From: RGIG2206 sp045577615
Lineage (GTDB): Bacteria; Bacillota; Clostridia; Oscillospirales; Acutalibacteraceae
Assembly (NCBI GenBank): GCA_045577615.1
Contig: JAZNIT010000015.1
Coordinates: 1-32,028, forward strand
Direction: 5' to 3'
Length of the DNA stretch: 32,028 nucleotides
In this document: positions 24,462 through 31,730 of the stretch, piece after piece
Position numbering within the stretch: the first letter of the stretch is position 1
Layout: every line of letters starts with the position of its first letter
Notes under the pieces: generated by a model
Told to the model about the DNA's origin: nothing
What the model saw: the letters and a program-made list of their open reading frames with translations, nothing else
Database searches by the model: none
Translations under genes and position numbers: made by a program

Positions 24462-24893
24462 ATGAAGAAAGCAAAAAAGTATATTTATCCTTTTATTTTT
24501 TCAATCTGTTTTTTCGTGACCTACATAATTTTACTAATCGTGCTTGAAATAGTTTTACCTTCTGGAGATTATGCAGGTCTCGCATATGCATTTATTGCTT
24601 TACTGATATGGATTTTTATTGTAATGCCTTTTTATTGTTTTAAATATAGTAAACTTATTTATGAGGAAAAGTGGAAATTCCTATTTATTATTTATAATCC
24701 ACTTATTATTTCTCTTTGTCACACTGGACCTTTTTTAATATCTGCCATACCTGGTAATGATGCTGACATAATTATTAAGATTACTCTCGGCCTTTTCGGT
24801 TGGTTAGCACTTTGTACATATGTTTCGTTTCTTATACGTTCAAATACCACTGATAAACAAAACGACAACAACTCAAGCGAAACTCAAGAATAG
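24462..24893 (+). CDS. Module 3: four-helix membrane protein, paralogue of module 2
   Basis: A 143-residue protein. ATG at 24462 follows GGGGTGA. The first 13 residues (KKAKKYIYPFIFSI) and the C-terminal part from KYSKLIYEEKWKFLF onward match module 2 almost exactly; helices 1-2 between them are diverged (LLIVLEIVLPSGDYAG, ALLIWIFIVMPFYCFKY). The sharp identity boundaries look like gene conversion or exchange rather than even drift. No family recognised. AT-rich. Confidence 0.75.
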   Translation: MKKAKKYIYPFIFSICFFVTYIILLIVLEIVLPSGDYAGLAYAFIALLIWIFIVMPFYCFKYSKLIYEEKWKFLFIIYNPLIISLCHTGPFLISAIPGNDADIIIKITLGLFGWLALCTYVSFLIRSNTTDKQNDNNSSETQE

Positions 24894-24967
24894 TGTGAAA
24901 AAAGTGGGATTTTTGAAAATTAAATAATAAAGCTCTTTATTTAAGCAGCTTTCGAGCGTAGTTTCAA
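24891..24967 (+). repeat. 77-bp module left flank, copy 3
   Basis: Same length as the other two copies; slightly more diverged (for example GTGAAAAAAGTGGGA against GTGACAAAAGTGTGA). Confidence 0.85.
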
Positions 24968-25024
24968 GACGAGGCTCGACACGGCAAGGCATTTGAAGGC
25001 TTGCTTGAGAGATACTTTAAGTAA
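24968..25024 (+). repeat. Rubrerythrin 3'-end repeat, copy 4 (attR-like)
   Basis: 57 nt encoding DEARHGKAFEGLLERYFK and stop. The left flank is module sequence, but after the invariant block (24980-24996) the sequence departs from the other copies and leads into a different terminator. This is what a displaced original rubrerythrin end would look like. Confidence 0.8.
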
Positions 25025-25031
25025 TTCTTTT

Positions 25032-25056
25032 GGAGGGCGGCAACGCCCTCCTTTTT
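25032..25056 (+). terminator. Terminator, possibly the original rubrerythrin terminator
   Basis: GGAGGGCG (25032-25039) and CGCCCTCC (25044-25051) pair perfectly around GCAA, followed by TTTTT. It lies seven bases after the orphan rubrerythrin end copy 4. Confidence 0.9.
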
Positions 25057-25078
25057 CATCCGGACGGGAGGTATTGAT

Positions 25079-25429
25079 ATGAAAAAATTATTTGCATTAA
25101 CATTGGCGCTTTTGGTGGCGGTTGCAATGACTGCCTGCGCCCAACAAAATACCAATAACCCGTCTGCCCCCTCTTCCGCGGCAGGCGGGACAGAGAAAAA
25201 CACCACACAGTCACAGCAGACCATATCAAAAGAGTCGGCCATAGAGTTTGCCTTACAGGCGGCAAGTGTGGACCGAGGCACCGTGTTTGACATCGACGCT
25301 GAGCTTGACCGAGAAAAAGGCGAGCTTGTGTGGGAGGTTGATTTTGAAACGCAGGAATATGAATATTCTTACGATATAAATGCTTATGACGGCAAGGTTA
25401 TAAGAAGTCACCGCGAAAGAAACGACTAA
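25079..25429 (+). CDS. PepSY-domain lipoprotein
   Basis: A 116-residue secreted lipoprotein. Signal peptide 1-19 with lipobox-like MTAC (Cys20), a Ser/Thr/Asn-rich linker (about 22-47), then one PepSY-like domain from about 48 (ISKESAIEFALQAASVDRGTVF, WEVDFETQEYEYSYDINAYDGKVI). PepSY domains are thought to act as protease inhibitors or envelope regulators. RBS GGGAGG lies eight bases before the ATG. It is a single-gene unit between two terminators. Confidence 0.88.
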   Translation: MKKLFALTLALLVAVAMTACAQQNTNNPSAPSSAAGGTEKNTTQSQQTISKESAIEFALQAASVDRGTVFDIDAELDREKGELVWEVDFETQEYEYSYDINAYDGKVIRSHRERND

Positions 25430-25442
25430 AGAAAGATTTTAA

Positions 25443-25476
25443 GACATTCGCTCGTTTGGGCGGATGTCTCTTTTTT
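25443..25476 (+). terminator. Terminator after the PepSY lipoprotein gene
   Basis: GACATTCGC (25443-25451) pairs with GCGGATGTC (25460-25468, one wobble), followed by a T-run (25471-25476). Confidence 0.88.
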
Positions 25477-25515
25477 GATTTTGATGTAAAAACACATACC
25501 GCAATGCATAAAAAA

Positions 25516-25585
25516 CACCGTCCGAAAAGGCAGCTGTGGTTAGGGATAATTCGTCCCTAATCACAGCTCCCTAATTCAGGCGGTG
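25516..25585. repeat. Large nested inverted repeat
   Basis: A 15-bp arm AGCTGTGGTTAGGGA (25532-25546) pairs with TCCCTAATCACAGCT (25554-25568, one G-T pair) across a 7-base loop. Outer CACCG (25516-25520) and CGGTG (25581-25585) can close it further. No T-run on either side. It lies in the 192-bp gap between two converging genes. Confidence 0.8.
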
Positions 25586-25621
25586 GGTGATACAATGGGG
25601 TCTATAATAAAAAGTTTAAAT

Positions 25622-25972
25622 TCATATATTAAATACTGCTTTCGAATATGCTGCCCAGTTGCCGTAATAAGCAAAGATGCATAGCGTAGCCAGTATGATA
25701 AACAACACGATAGGTATTATTAAATACAATTTGCCCTTTTTAGCCGTTTTATTAAACAGATATATGTTTGACGGCAAGACTAATGCAAGCCAAATTAATA
25801 ATGCAAAGCAACCGAAGATTATGGATATATCTTTTTCCGAACCTAAGTCGTAAGCATATCCCTTCGAATGACCTGTTATGCAAAGAAAAATTATATTAAA
25901 AAATATAGGAAAGAAAAAGGCCATAACGCTTGACCACAAAAAACTTAGAACATAAATAATTTTATTTTTCAT
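25622..25972 (-). CDS. Small three-helix membrane protein of unknown function
   Basis: A 116-residue AT-rich protein with three hydrophobic segments (about 4-32, 46-72, 80-104). RBS AGGAGGAG precedes the ATG and a good promoter lies at 26007-26035. The stretch FALLIWLALVLPSNIYLFNK resembles IALLIWIFIVMPFYCFKYSK of the module 3 protein in position and pattern, so it may be a distant relative of the module cargo. No family recognised. Confidence 0.75.
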   Translation of the reverse strand: MKNKIIYVLSFLWSSVMAFFFPIFFNIIFLCITGHSKGYAYDLGSEKDISIIFGCFALLIWLALVLPSNIYLFNKTAKKGKLYLIIPIVLFIILATLCIFAYYGNWAAYSKAVFNI

Positions 25973-26006
25973 CTTGCTCCTCCTGTTCGATTCATTATTA
26001 AACGGT

Positions 26007-26035
26007 ATTATATCACGTCGGAAATAATTTGTCTA
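26007..26035 (-). promoter_or_regulatory. Promoter of the small membrane protein gene
   Basis: On the minus strand TAGACA (26035-26030) and TATAAT (26012-26007) are 17 bases apart. Confidence 0.75.
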
Positions 26036-26045
26036 TGTTTTTCAT

Positions 26046-26074
26046 TTGCAATTTTTTTGGGGGTGTGATACAAT
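26046..26074 (+). promoter_or_regulatory. Promoter of the GT4 gene
   Basis: TTGCAA (26046-26051) and TACAAT (26069-26074) are 17 bases apart, 21 bp before the start codon; divergent from the promoter at 26007-26035. Confidence 0.7.
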
Positions 26075-26095
26075 AGGCACATAACGAAAGATAGG

Positions 26096-27172
26096 ATGAT
26101 GGTTTTGAAGATTTTATTTACTCTCGGTGCTTTGGGGCACGGTGGCGGCGAGCGTGTTGTTTCGGTGCTTGCAAGCCATCTTGCTCAGCAAGGGCACGAG
26201 GTTGAAATAATGCTCTATTACGACAGGGAAATTTGGTATCCGCTGGACCCCAAGGTTAAGGTTATCGCCGAAGAAAAGGAACTTGGTAAAAAGGGCATTT
26301 TGAGCCATCTGAGTTTTAAGCGCAAATATGTTAAGCGCAACAATTTTGACGCGGTAATCTCATTTTTGGCCCCCTTCAATATGCTTAACATCGTTTGCCT
26401 GTTTGGGCTTAAAACTCCCCTTATAGTTGCCGACAGAAATGACCCTCGCCGCATTCCCTCTAACAAGCTTGTGAGGGCGGCAAGAGATTTTTTGTATCTG
26501 TTTGCCGACGGAGTTGTGCTTCAGACCAAGGCTAACAAGGCCTATTTCAGCAAAAGGGTGCAAAAAAACAGCGCGGTAATTTATAACCCCATCGATTTGG
26601 GTGAAGGCACGGGCATTGGCCTTGGGGCTCAAAAGTCCAAGAGGATGGTTTCGGTAGGCCGCCTTACCAAGCAAAAAAATCAAATTATGATGATAGAGGC
26701 GTTTGGCAGATTTGTGCAAAAGCATCCCGACTACCGTCTTACCATTTACGGTGACGGCGATTTTCGACCTCAGCTTGAGCAAAAGGTTGCGGAGTTGGGG
26801 CTTGGTCAATCGGTAGAGCTGCCGGGCGGAATCAAGGACGTGCCCAACCACATCAAGGATGCAGAGCTTTTTGTGCTGTCCTCTGATTTTGAGGGTATGC
26901 CCAATGCCTTGATTGAGGCTATGTGCGTGGGCTTGCCCGTTATTTCCACCGCCGTTTCGGGTGCAACTGACCTGGTGCAATCGGGTGAAAACGGCTTGCT
27001 TGTGGACTGCGGCGACACCGAGGCTTTGGTTGCCGCTATGGAGCAGATGGCTGCCGACGAGGAGTTGCGCAAGACTATGGCGCAAAAGGCCGCTACCCTT
27101 GCAAATGAGCTTACACTTGAGAAAATTGCGGCTCAGTGGGTTGAATATGTTGAAAAGGTTATAGCAAAATAA
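26096..27172 (+). CDS. GT4 family glycosyltransferase
   Basis: A 358-residue retaining glycosyltransferase of GT-B fold. The N-terminal half carries GALGHGGGERVVSVLASHLA (acceptor side). The C-terminal half has VSVGRLTKQKNQ (about 185-197), IYGDGDFRPQLE, and the nucleotide-sugar motif FEGMPNALIEAM (about 266-277). This resembles capsular/exopolysaccharide or teichoic-type transferases. Start is uncertain: ATG at 26096 or 26099, or a TTG at 26105 using AGGATG as the ribosome site. It stands alone between its own promoter and terminator. Confidence 0.9.
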   Translation: MMVLKILFTLGALGHGGGERVVSVLASHLAQQGHEVEIMLYYDREIWYPLDPKVKVIAEEKELGKKGILSHLSFKRKYVKRNNFDAVISFLAPFNMLNIVCLFGLKTPLIVADRNDPRRIPSNKLVRAARDFLYLFADGVVLQTKANKAYFSKRVQKNSAVIYNPIDLGEGTGIGLGAQKSKRMVSVGRLTKQKNQIMMIEAFGRFVQKHPDYRLTIYGDGDFRPQLEQKVAELGLGQSVELPGGIKDVPNHIKDAELFVLSSDFEGMPNALIEAMCVGLPVISTAVSGATDLVQSGENGLLVDCGDTEALVAAMEQMAADEELRKTMAQKAATLANELTLEKIAAQWVEYVEKVIAK

Positions 27173-27176
27173 AAGA

Positions 27177-27209
27177 CACGGTTGAGAAGGCTCTCAACCG
27201 TGCTTTTTT
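27177..27209 (+). terminator. Terminator after the GT4 gene
   Basis: CACGGTTGAGA (27177-27187) pairs perfectly with TCTCAACCGTG (27192-27202) around AGGC, followed by CTTTTTTT. It also borders the end of the converging gene at 27209. Confidence 0.92.
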
Positions 27210-27549
27210 TATTCTTTAATCCAAGGAAATATTATTGATAAAATCAGCTTGCGCTTTTTCTTTTGATAATGGCGCTTTTCACTGCCGTGGGTACGATTAA
27301 TCTCCATATTAATCTGACGCAGAGCAACGTTAAGTTCTTTTATCGTTAGGGTTATACCGATAGCCAAAAAGAGGCCGATTACCATAACTATCAAGATGAT
27401 AACATAGCGTTCGGAAGTAGATAAAGCAGGTATAAAACGGGCGATAGGGTTAACGGGAATTTGCAATTGGGTTCTCTCTCTTTCACAATGAGGCAAGGTG
27501 ATTTGTGGCTTACTTGGAACAGTTTACCACAAATTTTACACAAATGCAA
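27209..27549 (-). pseudogene. Zinc-ribbon plus single-helix membrane protein, frameshifted
   Basis: Two minus-strand frames join into one sensible protein. The first, starting about TTG 27549 just after the glgB stop, reads HLCKICGKLFQVSHKSPC. The second, from about 27495, reads PHCERERTQLQIPVNPIARF, then one transmembrane helix (YVIILIVMVIGLFLAIGI) and a basic tail ending FPWIKE. One missing base in TGCCTC (27490-27495) separates them: restoring a C gives CPHC, completing a CxxC...CxxC zinc ribbon. Either a real frameshift or a sequencing error. If the second half is translated alone, a TTG at 27466 is the likely start. Function unknown. Confidence 0.6.
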
Positions 27550-27554
27550 GCATT

Positions 27555-29552
27555 TTATACCCTTTTTAGCACTATTGCGGTGCGATTTGGCAAATAGCAC
27601 TGAAAACCAACCCATCCTGCAGGGGTTGTTTGTGCTTTATATTTTGCTTTGCCGTCAACACGTGAGAAGCCGCCGAAACGCTCGTCATCGGTGGAAAGCA
27701 CTACCTTATAGGTGCCCTTTACATCCACAGGAACAAAGTAGCCGTCAAAGGAGCGGTCGGGGTTGAAATTGAAGATGAAGACGTAGTCGCCCTTGGTAAA
27801 GATGATAATTTTATCCTCTTGATGGAGCCATTTGTTGTTGGCTGTGAGGGAGGTCAAATTATCCTTTTTAAGCAGCTTGACCATCTCTTTATCAAAGTCG
27901 TTAAGTTGTCCGTAGCGCAGCAGCTCGTCGTCCACCAAATTCCATTGGCGGCGGCAGTAGTGGTAGCTCCAGCCGTTGCCCTCACGAGGAAAGTCAATCC
28001 ATTCGGGGTGGCCGAACTCGTTGCCCATAAAGTTGAGGTAGCCCTCACCTGCCAAGGAGGCGGTAACGAGGCGAATCATCTTGTGCAGGGCGATGCCGCG
28101 GTCGATGGTAATTGAACCGAAAAGTTTGCTCATATTGCTGTACATTTCGGCATCACACAGACGAAACATTATGGTTTTGTCACCCACAAGCGCCTGATCG
28201 TGGGATTCACAGTAGGCAATATTCTTTTCGTTGGGGCGGCGCTGAGTAAGTTCATACCAAAGGTGGCCCATATCCCACTCGCCGTCTTCATACTCTTTGA
28301 GCATTTTAATCCACATATCAGGCACACCCATAGACAAGCGATAGTCGAAGCCGATGCCGCCATCCTCTATAGGGAGGCACATACCCGGCATACCCGACAT
28401 ATCCTCGGCAACGGTGATGGCGTTGGGGTTTATGGTGTGGATAAGCTGATTTGCAAGCTGCAGATAGGTGATGGCATCGGTATCGGTATTCATTGAAAAA
28501 TACATACTGTAATCGGTGAATGCGCTGCCGAGGCCGTGGTCGTGATAAAGCATTGAGGTTACACCGTCGAAGCGGAAGCCGTCGAAATGATAAACCTCCA
28601 TCCAAAACTTAAGATTGGAAAGCAGGAAGTGGAGCACTTCGTTTTTGCCGTAGTTGAAAAGTTTGGTGCCCCAGGCGGAGTGATTGCCCCGCTCCCCTTC
28701 GTGGAAAAACTGATATTCGGTGCCGTCGAAGCAGTTGATACCCTCGTTGGTGTTGTTGACCGCGTGGGAATGCACCACGTCAAGCAATACGGCGATGCCC
28801 ATTCTGTGGGCGGCATTGATAAGCTTTTTAAGCTCGGCACTGTCGCCATATCGGGAGGAGGCGGCGAAAAAGTTGGACACCTGATAACCGAAGGAGGCAT
28901 AGTAGGGATGCTCCATAACCGCCATAATTTGTATAGTATTGTAGCCCAGCTTTTTGATGCGAGGCAGAATATTTTGTCTGAACTCCCGATAGCTGCCTAC
29001 CCTGCCCTCTTGCTGCGCCATACCGATGTGGCACTCATAAATAAAGGGAGTTTTTGGGGGAGTAAACTCGCCGTCACTCCATTTGAAGGGTGCAAGAGTA
29101 TCGTCAAGCTCGGCACACCACAGGTAGGTGGTGGGGTCTTGCACGACGCGGGTTGCATAAAGGGGAATTCGGCGTAACTCTTGACCGCCCGAAAGGACGA
29201 TGGCTTGCACCTTTTGGCCCTTTTTAAGGGTGTTTTTGCCCTTGATATGCACCTCAAAGACGCCTTGCTTAAGGCGGGTCATAGGGCAAGCACGGGTATC
29301 CCATCCGTTAAAGTCGCCCGTAAAATACATCTCGTCTGCGGCAGGGGCCCACTCTCTGTAAACCCAGCCGTCAACAGTGGGATGTATGCCGAAATAGTTG
29401 TGGCCGTTGGCAAAGTCGAGCAAGCTGACGCCGCCCTTTAACAGTTCTTTTTTCTTGCGGGCGAGCAGTTGAGCACGCAGAGAAAACTCCTTTTCATAAG
29501 GAGCCAGATAGCTATCTAATTGTATAATTCTGCTTATGGGTTTTGATGACAT
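27555..29552 (-). CDS. glgB: 1,4-alpha-glucan branching enzyme, GH13_8-like
   Basis: A 665-residue cytosolic enzyme that makes alpha-1,6 branches in glycogen. N-terminal CBM48-like domain (about 55-150: REWAPAADEMYFTGDFNGW), then the GH13 barrel with DVVHSH (about 258-263), GFRFDG (nucleophile D329), AEDMSG (acid E383) and ESHDQ (D452), and a C-terminal beta domain. The sequence resembles the eukaryotic/archaeplastid-type subfamily more than E. coli GlgB (for example GVTSMLYHDHG and VAEDMSGMPG). RBS AAAGGAGG precedes the ATG. No glgA, glgC or glgP is nearby. Confidence 0.93.
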   Translation of the reverse strand: MSSKPISRIIQLDSYLAPYEKEFSLRAQLLARKKKELLKGGVSLLDFANGHNYFGIHPTVDGWVYREWAPAADEMYFTGDFNGWDTRACPMTRLKQGVFEVHIKGKNTLKKGQKVQAIVLSGGQELRRIPLYATRVVQDPTTYLWCAELDDTLAPFKWSDGEFTPPKTPFIYECHIGMAQQEGRVGSYREFRQNILPRIKKLGYNTIQIMAVMEHPYYASFGYQVSNFFAASSRYGDSAELKKLINAAHRMGIAVLLDVVHSHAVNNTNEGINCFDGTEYQFFHEGERGNHSAWGTKLFNYGKNEVLHFLLSNLKFWMEVYHFDGFRFDGVTSMLYHDHGLGSAFTDYSMYFSMNTDTDAITYLQLANQLIHTINPNAITVAEDMSGMPGMCLPIEDGGIGFDYRLSMGVPDMWIKMLKEYEDGEWDMGHLWYELTQRRPNEKNIAYCESHDQALVGDKTIMFRLCDAEMYSNMSKLFGSITIDRGIALHKMIRLVTASLAGEGYLNFMGNEFGHPEWIDFPREGNGWSYHYCRRQWNLVDDELLRYGQLNDFDKEMVKLLKKDNLTSLTANNKWLHQEDKIIIFTKGDYVFIFNFNPDRSFDGYFVPVDVKGTYKVVLSTDDERFGGFSRVDGKAKYKAQTTPAGWVGFQCYLPNRTAIVLKRV

Positions 29553-29583
29553 TGCGCACCCTCCTTTTGTTTACTGCTATACT

Positions 29584-29613
29584 ATTATAACAAATTTGTG
29601 TAAAAGAATGCAA
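29584..29613 (-). promoter_or_regulatory. Promoter for glgB
   Basis: On the minus strand TTGCAT (29613-29608) and TATAAT (29589-29584) are 18 bases apart, 31 bp before the glgB start. Confidence 0.7.
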
Positions 29614-29682
29614 TAGCAAATTGCAGGGGCTTTTTTAGTGCCAATTCAAAGAGTTTATGCACAAACTCAATAGCTTTGATTG

Positions 29683-29711
29683 TGGACTTTTCGGCTGATT
29701 GCAGTTATAAT
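29683..29711 (+). promoter_or_regulatory. Promoter for the amidohydrolase gene
   Basis: TGGACT (29683-29688) and TATAAT (29706-29711) are 17 bases apart, 22 bp before the ATG at 29734; divergent from the glgB promoter. Confidence 0.55.
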
Positions 29712-29733
29712 AAATTTGTGAGTAGTTGATTAT

Positions 29734-30805
29734 ATGTTTAGCCCCGATTTTAAATTTTTCGATTGCCACGTTCACTTTAACAAGGAAACCGACGTTATCC
29801 GCTCGGTTGAAGTTTTTTAAATACGGCAGCGTTGAGAAGGCTTGCTTTTTGGCTTTGCCCGACCGTTTTGTGGAGTGTGCAGGCCCCACTCAAATTGCCA
29901 AAGGCCTTTATTACAAAGATGTTTTTGCAGGCAAGGTTTTTGCTTTTGCAGGGCTTATTCACAACGCAAAGCTTGATAAGGAGGCTCAGAGCCGCGAGTT
30001 TTTAAAGCAGGTGGAAGGCTATTTTTCATCAGGCTTTGACGGCCTTAAAATGTTGGAGGGCAAGCCCACCACGAGAAAGGACACCAACCTTACCCTTACC
30101 GATAAGGTGTTTGAACCTACCTTCTCTTTTTTGGAGGAGAACGGAATTTCTCTCACTATACACAACGCTGACCCTGCTACCTTTTGGGATTTGAGCCGGA
30201 TGACTGAGCATGAAATCAGCAGAGGTTGGTTTGTTGACAGTTCACTGCCCACCAAGGACGAGATGTTTGAAGAAATTATGACCATTATGAGCCGTCATCC
30301 CAAGCTTAAGCTCACACTGGCTCACTATGGCTTTACCAGCGACAATATTGAGCAGGCTCGCCGTTTGCTTGACGGATATGAGAATACCCGCCTTGATATG
30401 ACCCCCGGTTGGGAGCAATACTGCAATATGTGCAAAAATGAGAAGGAGTGGGTCCCCTTCCTTGAGGCTCACGCCGACCGCATCAAGTACGGCACCGACT
30501 CCTACAACAATTATTTTGAAAATGAGCAGGAACAGCTTGAGGAATTTTGTCGCGAGTCTACCATAATCCGTAACTTTTATGAAACCGACGGCGTGCACGA
30601 CATCTACGGTCACACTTATCACGGCATAAACTTTGACCGCGAGTTGCTTAAAAAGATGTACTATGAAAATGCTTCCAAGGAGTATGGCACTCCCTCGGCC
30701 ATCGACAAGCAGTTTGTGCTCAATGACATTGACAAGATTTACGACTCCTGCAACGCTGATGAAAAGTCTGACTTGGACGTTATTGCCAAGCATTTTGGAG
30801 GCTAA
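29734..30805 (+). pseudogene. Amidohydrolase-family TIM-barrel protein, frameshifted near the N-terminus
   Basis: From ATG 29734 the sequence reads MFSPDFKFFDCHVHFN, which contains the HxH metal motif of amidohydrolases, and stops at TAA 29818-29820 after EVF. The next frame continues seamlessly (KYGSVEKACFLALPDRF) to 30805. A T6 run at 29813-29818 is one base too long: with T5 the frames join into a protein of about 356 residues. Later metal or active residues include TIHNADP, LTLAHYG and KYGTDSYNNYF. The closest family is amidohydrolase-2-like (COG2159). The gene is 2 bp from the acyltransferase-like gene. Could be pseudogene, sequencing error, or frameshift-regulated. Confidence 0.75.
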
Positions 30806-30807
30806 GT

Positions 30808-31719
30808 ATGGACAGAGAGTTTTTTAACCTCTTTTTGGACAAGGCTCAATTTCCCGAGGATGCAAAAGCGGCGTTTTTAAAGGCTTTCGGCAACATCCAA
30901 AGCAACTACGGCATTGAGTTTTTGAACCTTGCCAAGGAGTATAAGGAGTGGGGTTTTTATTCTGACAAGGTGGCCGAAAAGGTTGACGCTCTTGCTCAGC
31001 AGTCAGGCATCAATGAGTTCACTCTGTGGGGTGTGCTGCTTGTCCACTCGGCTAAATTTGCACAGCGCACCTTTGCCGAAAAGGGGCTAAGCGACCAGCT
31101 CTTTTGGGACAGCTTTACCGACCTTCGCTACAAGGCCATTGAATGCAAGGACGTAAAGGGTGTTTGGGGCATTTTTGTTGCCGAATGGTACCGCAAATTC
31201 TTCTCTGCCGATATTATCAAGCTGGGCAGACTTGAGTTTGAAAACAATTGCTACTACTTTGACACTCCCTATTCATTCAAGGGTATCCAGTTGTTTAAGG
31301 ATTGCGATATTAAGGTTAAGTCGGTACATATACCCGGTGCGCCCGAGCCCTTTGATAAGGAAGCGCGACTTGACTCTTACCGCAAGGCATACGAGTTTTT
31401 CAAGGATGAGTTTAAGGGTGAGCCGATGATTTGCATCTGCCACTCCTGGCTGCTCTACCCCGAGTATAAAAAGATTTTGCCCCAGCAGTCTAACATTGTC
31501 AGCTTTATGGGAGATTTCGACGTTTTTGCCTCCCACGAGCAGGAAAGCTTTAGCGATGGATGGCGTGTTTTTGCCGGCGACTGCGATAAGTCTGTTGAGG
31601 ATTTGCCCGAAAAAACCTCGCTGCAAAGAGCATTTAAGAAGCACCTTATTGAGGGCGGCTCGGTTGGTTGCGGCTACGGCGTGCTCATCTTTGACGGTGA
31701 AAAAATAATAAACGTATAA
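30808..31719 (+). CDS. Acyltransferase-like protein (NAT_N/GNAT_C type)
   Basis: A 303-residue soluble protein. The N-terminal helical part (1-125) and the C-terminal part (about 130-290: VKSVHIPGAPEPFDKEARLD, MICICHSWLLYPEYKKILP, FMGDFDVFASHE) resemble what I recall of the two-domain 'acyltransferase domain-containing' family of Firmicutes (DUF5596 with a GNAT-like C-terminus). No biochemical role is known to me. RBS GGAGG overlaps the end of the upstream amidohydrolase, two bases before, so they form a pair. It ends 11 bp before a tandem repeat. Confidence 0.75.
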   Translation: MDREFFNLFLDKAQFPEDAKAAFLKAFGNIQSNYGIEFLNLAKEYKEWGFYSDKVAEKVDALAQQSGINEFTLWGVLLVHSAKFAQRTFAEKGLSDQLFWDSFTDLRYKAIECKDVKGVWGIFVAEWYRKFFSADIIKLGRLEFENNCYYFDTPYSFKGIQLFKDCDIKVKSVHIPGAPEPFDKEARLDSYRKAYEFFKDEFKGEPMICICHSWLLYPEYKKILPQQSNIVSFMGDFDVFASHEQESFSDGWRVFAGDCDKSVEDLPEKTSLQRAFKKHLIEGGSVGCGYGVLIFDGEKIINV

Positions 31720-31730
31720 ATTAAAAGCCA

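Noticed and set aside
22899..25024. Array taken as CRISPR-like or as a classical integron
   Set aside because: Repeats are 57 nt of coding sequence with 600-800 bp spacings; there are no cas genes, no intI and no attC-type imperfect palindromes.
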